NCBI GenBank assembly: GCA_002339015.1
Contig: DDJC01000043.1
Span: forward strand, 379 to 64,378
Source: Burkholderiales bacterium UBA1834
GTDB lineage: Bacteria > Pseudomonadota > Gammaproteobacteria > Burkholderiales > Burkholderiaceae_C
Direction: 5' to 3'
Length of the DNA: 64,000 nucleotides
Positions 60,715 through 64,000 of this stretch are shown here, piece by piece; the first letter of the stretch is position 1, and the number at the start of each line of letters is the position of its first letter. Below the pieces are notes generated by a model. It had not been told where the DNA came from. It saw only the letters and a list, made by a program, of their open reading frames with translations, and ran no database searches. The translations under genes and the position numbers were made by a program.

Positions 60715-61767
60715 TCAGGCAGCCTCGGCCGGCTGGTCGGCGCCGGAGACCGCACCAAACAGGCGACTGGCGCGGATGTCCCGCGCTTCGATGGTGGTCA
60801 GATCCTCGTGGCTGAGCACGCGGTCGCGGTCGGCGAACAGGCGGCTGGCCTGACGCAGCCGGGCACGGTCCAGCGCATTGCGAACACTGCGTGCGTTGGC
60901 GAAATGCGGCTTGGTCACGCGGCGCTGCAGGTAATCGTCAAAGGCCTCGCGTGCGCCAGGGCCGAAGCGGTAGTGCTGCGCCGCCAGCATGGTGTCGCCG
61001 ATGGACAGCAGTTCGTCCACCGCGTAGTCCGGGAAATCAAGGTGGTGCGCAATGCGCGAGGACAAGCCCGGGTTGCTGCGAAAGAATGTGTCCATGCGGT
61101 CCTTGTAGCCAGCCAGGATCACGACCAAATCGTCGCGCTGGTTCTCCATCACCTGCAGCAGGATCTCGATGGCTTCCTGCCCATAGTCACGCTCGTTTTC
61201 GGGGCGGTACAGGTAGTAGGCCTCATCGATGAAAAGCACGCCGCCCATGGCCTTCTTGAGCACTTCCTTGGTCTTGGGCGCGGTGTGGCCGATGTACTGG
61301 CCGACCAGGTCGTCGCGCGTCACGGCCACCAGGTGGCCCTTGCGGATGTAGCCCAGGCGGTGCAGGATCTGCGCCATGCGCATGGCCACGGTCGTCTTGC
61401 CCGTGCCGGGGTTGCCGGTGAAGCACATGTGCAGTGATGGCGACATGGTGCCCCCAGATGCGCCCTGCGACGGCCTGAGCGCTGCCAGTCCATGCGCTGC
61501 ACGCAGCTTGTCGATCACCAGCAGCGCGGCGATGTCACGGATGCGAGCCTTCACAGGCGCCAGGCCGATCAGGTCGCGGTCCAGCTCGTCCATCACGGAC
61601 TCGACCTGGCTGTGCGCCAGCACGTCGGCGACCGTGCGAAGCGCCGGTGCCGCAACCACTGGCCCTGCGGAAGCAGACAACACATTGGCGTCCGTGCTGA
61701 CCGGCGTCACACGAGGCATGGATGTCTGCGTCTGGCTGCCCGGCAGGCTGTAGGGCGGTGCATTCAT
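60715..61767 (-). CDS. cbbX: RuBisCO activase CbbX (AAA+)
   Basis: A 350-residue AAA+ motor that removes inhibitory sugar phosphates from red-type RuBisCO by pulling on the CbbL C-terminus. Walker A is TGNPGTGKTTVAM (118-125 core), Walker B is GVLFIDEAYYL and the sensor region follows with ILAGYKDRM. The N-terminal 45 residues are Pro/Ser/Thr-rich and longer than in most relatives (about 310 residues in total). LRPSQGASGG (about 98-107) looks like a further small insertion before Walker A. It lies 23 bp after cbbS. Confidence 0.95.
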   Translation of the reverse strand: MNAPPYSLPGSQTQTSMPRVTPVSTDANVLSASAGPVVAAPALRTVADVLAHSQVESVMDELDRDLIGLAPVKARIRDIAALLVIDKLRAAHGLAALRPSQGASGGTMSPSLHMCFTGNPGTGKTTVAMRMAQILHRLGYIRKGHLVAVTRDDLVGQYIGHTAPKTKEVLKKAMGGVLFIDEAYYLYRPENERDYGQEAIEILLQVMENQRDDLVVILAGYKDRMDTFFRSNPGLSSRIAHHLDFPDYAVDELLSIGDTMLAAQHYRFGPGAREAFDDYLQRRVTKPHFANARSVRNALDRARLRQASRLFADRDRVLSHEDLTTIEARDIRASRLFGAVSGADQPAEAA

Positions 61768-61790
61768 GGCTGTGCCTTCCCCTGCAGGCC

Positions 61791-62231
61791 TCAGCCCTGG
61801 TAGCGCTCGCCTTCAGGCTGGCTGGCCGAGTGCGAACGCGTGCTGTAGCGCATGCTGCGCCCGTCGATCTCGGTGCGCTCCAGGAAGAACCCGGGCTCCT
61901 TCGCGGGGCGATTGACGATGAAGCTCATCACCACGCTCTCCACGCCGCGCACCGAATCGAAGGCGAGCAGGCGGATGTAGTGGTTGGGAAAGGCCTTGCG
62001 GCATTCCCTCAGTTCCATCAGCACGCCGGCCGGGTCCTGCAGATCGAACATGGGATGGCCGAACATGTCCCAGTAGGTGTTGCGCGGGTGCGGATCATCG
62101 GTGTACTCGACGCTCCAGGCATAACCCTTCGTCAAGCCATACTCGATCTGCTTGAGGATCTCGGCATCGGTGAGGTCGGGCAGGAAGCTGAACTGGCCTT
62201 GCGTGAGGCGGCCGGCGGGGTTCGTCATCAT
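61791..62231 (-). CDS. cbbS: RuBisCO small subunit
   Basis: A 146-residue red-type small subunit. FSFLPDLTDAEILKQIEYGL, SVEYTDDPHPRNTYWDMFG and VRLLAF-like IRLLAFDSVRGVESVVMSFI are intact. The C-terminal extension with RPAKEPGFFLERTEIDGRSM forms the beta-hairpin of form IC small subunits that fills the central channel of the L8S8 complex. The start at 62231 or 62228 cannot be separated. It follows cbbL by 34 bp. Confidence 0.96.
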   Translation of the reverse strand: MMTNPAGRLTQGQFSFLPDLTDAEILKQIEYGLTKGYAWSVEYTDDPHPRNTYWDMFGHPMFDLQDPAGVLMELRECRKAFPNHYIRLLAFDSVRGVESVVMSFIVNRPAKEPGFFLERTEIDGRSMRYSTRSHSASQPEGERYQG

Positions 62232-62265
62232 GGTGGTGATCTCCTGTGGGTCCGGTCGTCGCGTG

Positions 62266-63735
62266 TCACATGCCCACCGAGGGCGTCACGGCGTAATCGC
62301 TCGTGTCCGTGGGGGTGTAGTTGAAGGTGATGTCGCCCCAGGTGTCCAGCGCCTGCCTGAGCGGGCCGCAGAAGCGCGCCGCCTCGGCCAGGATATCGCG
62401 GCCCTCGTTGAGGATGTCGCGGCCCTCGTTGCGGGCCTTGACCATGCACTCCAGCGCCACGCGGTTGGCCACGGCGCCGGCCTGGATGCCCTGCGGGTGG
62501 CCGATGGTGCCGCCCCCGAACTGCAGGATCACGTCGTCGCCGAACAGATCGAGCAACTGGTGCATCTGGCCGGCGTGGATGCCGCCCGAGGCGACCGGCA
62601 TCACCTTCTTCATGTCGGCCCAGTCCTGGTCGAAGTGCAGGCCGCGCTGCAGGTCCTTGTGGGTGTAGCTGTCGCGGCAGACGTTGTAGTAGCCCTGTAC
62701 CGTCATCGGGTCGCCCTCGAGCTTGCCCACGGCCGTGCCGGCGTGCAGGTGGTCGCAGCCGGCCAGGCGCAGCCACTTGGCCATCACGCGGAAGCTCACG
62801 CCATGCGACTTCTGGCGCGTGTAGGTGCCGTGGCCGGCGCGGTGCATGTGCATCACCATGTCGTTCCTGCGGCACCAGTTGGCCATGGACTGGATCGCCG
62901 TCCAGCCAATCACCAGGTCCACCATGATCACGACCGAACCCAACTGCTTGGCGAACTCGGCGCGCTCGTACATGTCTTCCATCGTCGCGGCGGTGACATT
63001 GAGGTAGCTGCCCTTGACCTCGCCCGTCACGGCCTGCGCCTTGTTGACGGCATCCATCACGAACAGGAAGCGGTCGCGCCAGTGCATGAAGGGCTGCGAG
63101 TTGATGTTCTCGTCGTCCTTCATGAAATCGAGGCCGCCCTTGAGGCCTTCGTAGATCACGCGGCCGTAGTTGCGGCCGGACAGGCCCAGCTTGGGCTTGG
63201 TCGTGGCGCCCAGCAGCGGGCGGCCAAACTTGTCCAGGCGCTCGCGCTCCACGATCATGCCGGTAGGCGGGCCCTTGAAGGTCTTCACGTAGGCCACGGG
63301 GATCTGGATGTCCTCCAGGCGGCAGGCCTTGAGCGGCTTGAAGCTGAAGACGTTGCCGATCAGCGAGGCCGTCATGTTGGCAATCGAGCCTTCTTCGAAC
63401 AGGATCAGGTCGTAGGCCACCCAGGCGAACACCTGCTCGGGGTTGCCCGGCACCTGCTCCACGCGAAAGGCCTTGGCGCGGTAGCTGTCGCAGGCGGTCA
63501 GGCGGTCGGTCCACACCACCGTCCAGGTCGCGGTGGACGACTCACCGGCCACGGCGGCGGCGGCCTCGATCGGGTCCACGCCCTCCTGCGGGGTGATGCG
63601 GAACAGGCAGACCACATCGGTGGCCTTGGGCACGTAGTCAGGTGCCCAGTAGCCCATCTGGCGGTACTTGAGCACGCCCGCGCTGTAGCGCTTCTTGGCG
63701 TCCAGGATGACGCCTTCGTCGACCGGTTTGTTCAT
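62266..63735 (-). CDS. cbbL: RuBisCO large subunit, form IC (red type)
   Basis: A 489-residue large subunit. Catalytic lysines fall in GATTKPKLGLSGRNYGR (Lys180, Lys182; equal to spinach Lys175/177), carbamylated Lys206 with Asp208 and Glu209 in GLDFMKDDEN, His298 and the loop-6 lysine Lys338 in GTAVGKLEGD. The red-type form IC placement rests on sequence features such as ASGGIHAGQMHQLL and the company of cbbX. Near the C-terminus NEGRDIL occurs twice in a row (436-449). GAGG lies six bases before the start. First gene of the operon, divergent from cbbR, with a plausible promoter at 63777-63805. No carboxysome genes are near. Confidence 0.97.
   Translation of the reverse strand: MNKPVDEGVILDAKKRYSAGVLKYRQMGYWAPDYVPKATDVVCLFRITPQEGVDPIEAAAAVAGESSTATWTVVWTDRLTACDSYRAKAFRVEQVPGNPEQVFAWVAYDLILFEEGSIANMTASLIGNVFSFKPLKACRLEDIQIPVAYVKTFKGPPTGMIVERERLDKFGRPLLGATTKPKLGLSGRNYGRVIYEGLKGGLDFMKDDENINSQPFMHWRDRFLFVMDAVNKAQAVTGEVKGSYLNVTAATMEDMYERAEFAKQLGSVVIMVDLVIGWTAIQSMANWCRRNDMVMHMHRAGHGTYTRQKSHGVSFRVMAKWLRLAGCDHLHAGTAVGKLEGDPMTVQGYYNVCRDSYTHKDLQRGLHFDQDWADMKKVMPVASGGIHAGQMHQLLDLFGDDVILQFGGGTIGHPQGIQAGAVANRVALECMVKARNEGRDILNEGRDILAEAARFCGPLRQALDTWGDITFNYTPTDTSDYAVTPSVGM
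62390..62431. repeat. 21-bp tandem duplication in cbbL
   Basis: Units 62390-62410 and 62411-62431 differ at one base only. On the coding strand each encodes NEGRDIL. In related enzymes the second unit usually reads more like NEGPEIL, so this may be a homogenised pseudo-repeat and not a fresh insertion; the protein is about three residues longer than many relatives. Confidence 0.85.
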
Positions 63736-63776
63736 GGCGACCTCGCTGCAATGATTCGTTGAAGGGGTTGCAAATC

Positions 63777-63805
63777 AATGTAGGGAATCGGACAAGTAAG
63801 GTAAA
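63777..63805 (-). promoter_or_regulatory. Predicted cbbL promoter
   Basis: On the minus strand TTTACC (63805-63800) and TACATT (63782-63777) are spaced by 17 bases, each agreeing with the sigma-70 consensus at four of six positions. The expected start of transcription is near 63770, about 35 bp before the cbbL start codon. A modest match is usual for a promoter that needs an activator. Confidence 0.45.
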
Positions 63806-63827
63806 TTCAGATTTTGTTTCGCCAAAG

Positions 63828-63843
63828 TTAAGGAATCACTTAA
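63828..63843. promoter_or_regulatory. Candidate CbbR binding site
   Basis: TTAAG (63828-63832) and CTTAA (63839-63843) form an inverted repeat with a six-base centre, fitting the T-N11-A core of LysR-type sites. It lies about 58-73 bp upstream of the predicted cbbL transcription start, where LysR-type regulators place their recognition site, and its last base is the A of the cbbR start codon, suggesting autoregulation. Confidence 0.55.
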
Positions 63844-64000
63844 TGAAGAGCGTGACTTTTCGACAATTGAGGGTCTTCACCGAGGTGGCAAAGCACCTGA
63901 GCTTCAGCCGCGCCGCTGAAAACCTGCACCTGACGCCCCCGGCGGTGACCATGCAGGTCAAGGAACTGGAAGGCCATGTCGGCCTTCCGCTGTTTGAACG
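63843..64000 (+). CDS. cbbR: LysR-family regulator CbbR, N-terminal part only
   Basis: The gene runs off the right edge; 52 codons are visible. They hold the helix-turn-helix of a LysR-type regulator: FRQLRVFTEVAKHLSFSRAA, then ENLHLTPPAVTMQVKELEGH and VGLPLFER. The TPPAVTMQVKELE form and the position divergent from cbbL point to CbbR, the activator of Calvin-cycle operons that responds to metabolites such as RuBP, PEP or NADPH. The sensing domain is outside the window, so the identity rests on location and the HTH. Confidence 0.9.
   Translation, partial: MKSVTFRQLRVFTEVAKHLSFSRAAENLHLTPPAVTMQVKELEGHVGLPLFE

Noticed and set aside
58616..60853. Open plus-strand frame of 745 codons opposite cbbP and cbbF
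   Set aside because: It runs across two real operon genes and their junction, which a real gene would not do, and gives no recognisable domain.
57915..63842. Carboxysome cluster around the RuBisCO operon
   Set aside because: The enzyme is red-type form IC with cbbX and there are no shell-protein or csoS-like genes in the window.
1..64000. Prophage, insertion sequence or CRISPR array
   Set aside because: No transposase, integrase, phage structural gene, terminal inverted repeat pair or spaced direct repeat array was seen.

Overview
The window looks like chromosome of a GC-rich betaproteobacterium of the order Burkholderiales, probably a Comamonadaceae- or Sphaerotilaceae-type facultative autotroph. 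The support is a red-type (form IC) RuBisCO operon with cbbX and a divergent cbbR, the panB-panC / scpA / DUF3460 neighbourhood, metG next to apbC, a short H-NS with a Burkholderiales-type C-terminus, and an Entner-Doudoroff gene set. No phage, insertion sequence, plasmid backbone or CRISPR array was seen. Nearly all of the DNA is packed with ordinary chromosomal genes.

Layout. 1-5.6 kb: the end of a KatE-type catalase, a small cupin, a lipoprotein, a secreted LprI-like protein, a chemoreceptor and a 3-methyladenine DNA glycosylase. 5.6-10.5 kb: nhaA behind a structured leader, a gene-poor stretch of about 1 kb with one small gene and a decayed VOC-type gene, then an H1-like protein divergent from a CYTH-CHAD protein across AT-rich palindromes. 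10.5-26.7 kb: housekeeping and envelope genes (a large lipoprotein metalloprotease, a DinG/YoaA-type helicase, panC, panB, a sterol-desaturase-like hydroxylase, scpA, DUF3460, a second CYTH protein, a SulP transporter, metG, apbC). 26.8-39.5 kb: a signalling block with a HisKA_2 kinase and ANTAR regulator pair, a membrane kinase, a 1330-residue hybrid kinase translationally coupled to a REC-PAS-GGDEF-EAL protein, and a stand-alone diguanylate cyclase. 39.5-50 kb: bifunctional NAD(P)HX repair enzyme, a hairpin-rich intergenic segment ending in an intrinsic terminator, a thiolase gene stub, H-NS, two short-chain dehydrogenases, an AraC regulator, beta-carbonic anhydrase, a carboxylesterase, tRNA-Ser(UGA), ApaH and a pirin. 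50-57.8 kb: a CNNM/HlyC-type membrane protein, pgl-edd-eda (Entner-Doudoroff), and a TetR/GMC oxidoreductase pair. 57.9-64 kb: the Calvin-cycle operon cbbL-S-X-F-P-Z on the minus strand, with cbbR starting on the plus strand at the right edge.

How the parts fit. cbbP and cbbL/S make and carboxylate ribulose-1,5-bisphosphate, cbbX reactivates the enzyme, cbbF regenerates sugar phosphate and cbbZ removes the oxygenation by-product. The carbonic anhydrase about 18 kb away could feed CO2 to it, but that link is only inferred. pgl, edd and eda route 6-phosphogluconolactone to pyruvate and glyceraldehyde-3-phosphate. The signalling block points to c-di-GMP control coupled to a multistep phosphorelay.

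The most interesting unexplained item is the run of hairpins at 41188-41445 on the plus strand. It ends in a good intrinsic terminator with no protein gene upstream, so it is a candidate unannotated small RNA. The nhaA leader at about 5651-5729 is the second RNA candidate. All calls come from reading the sequence; no database search was run.
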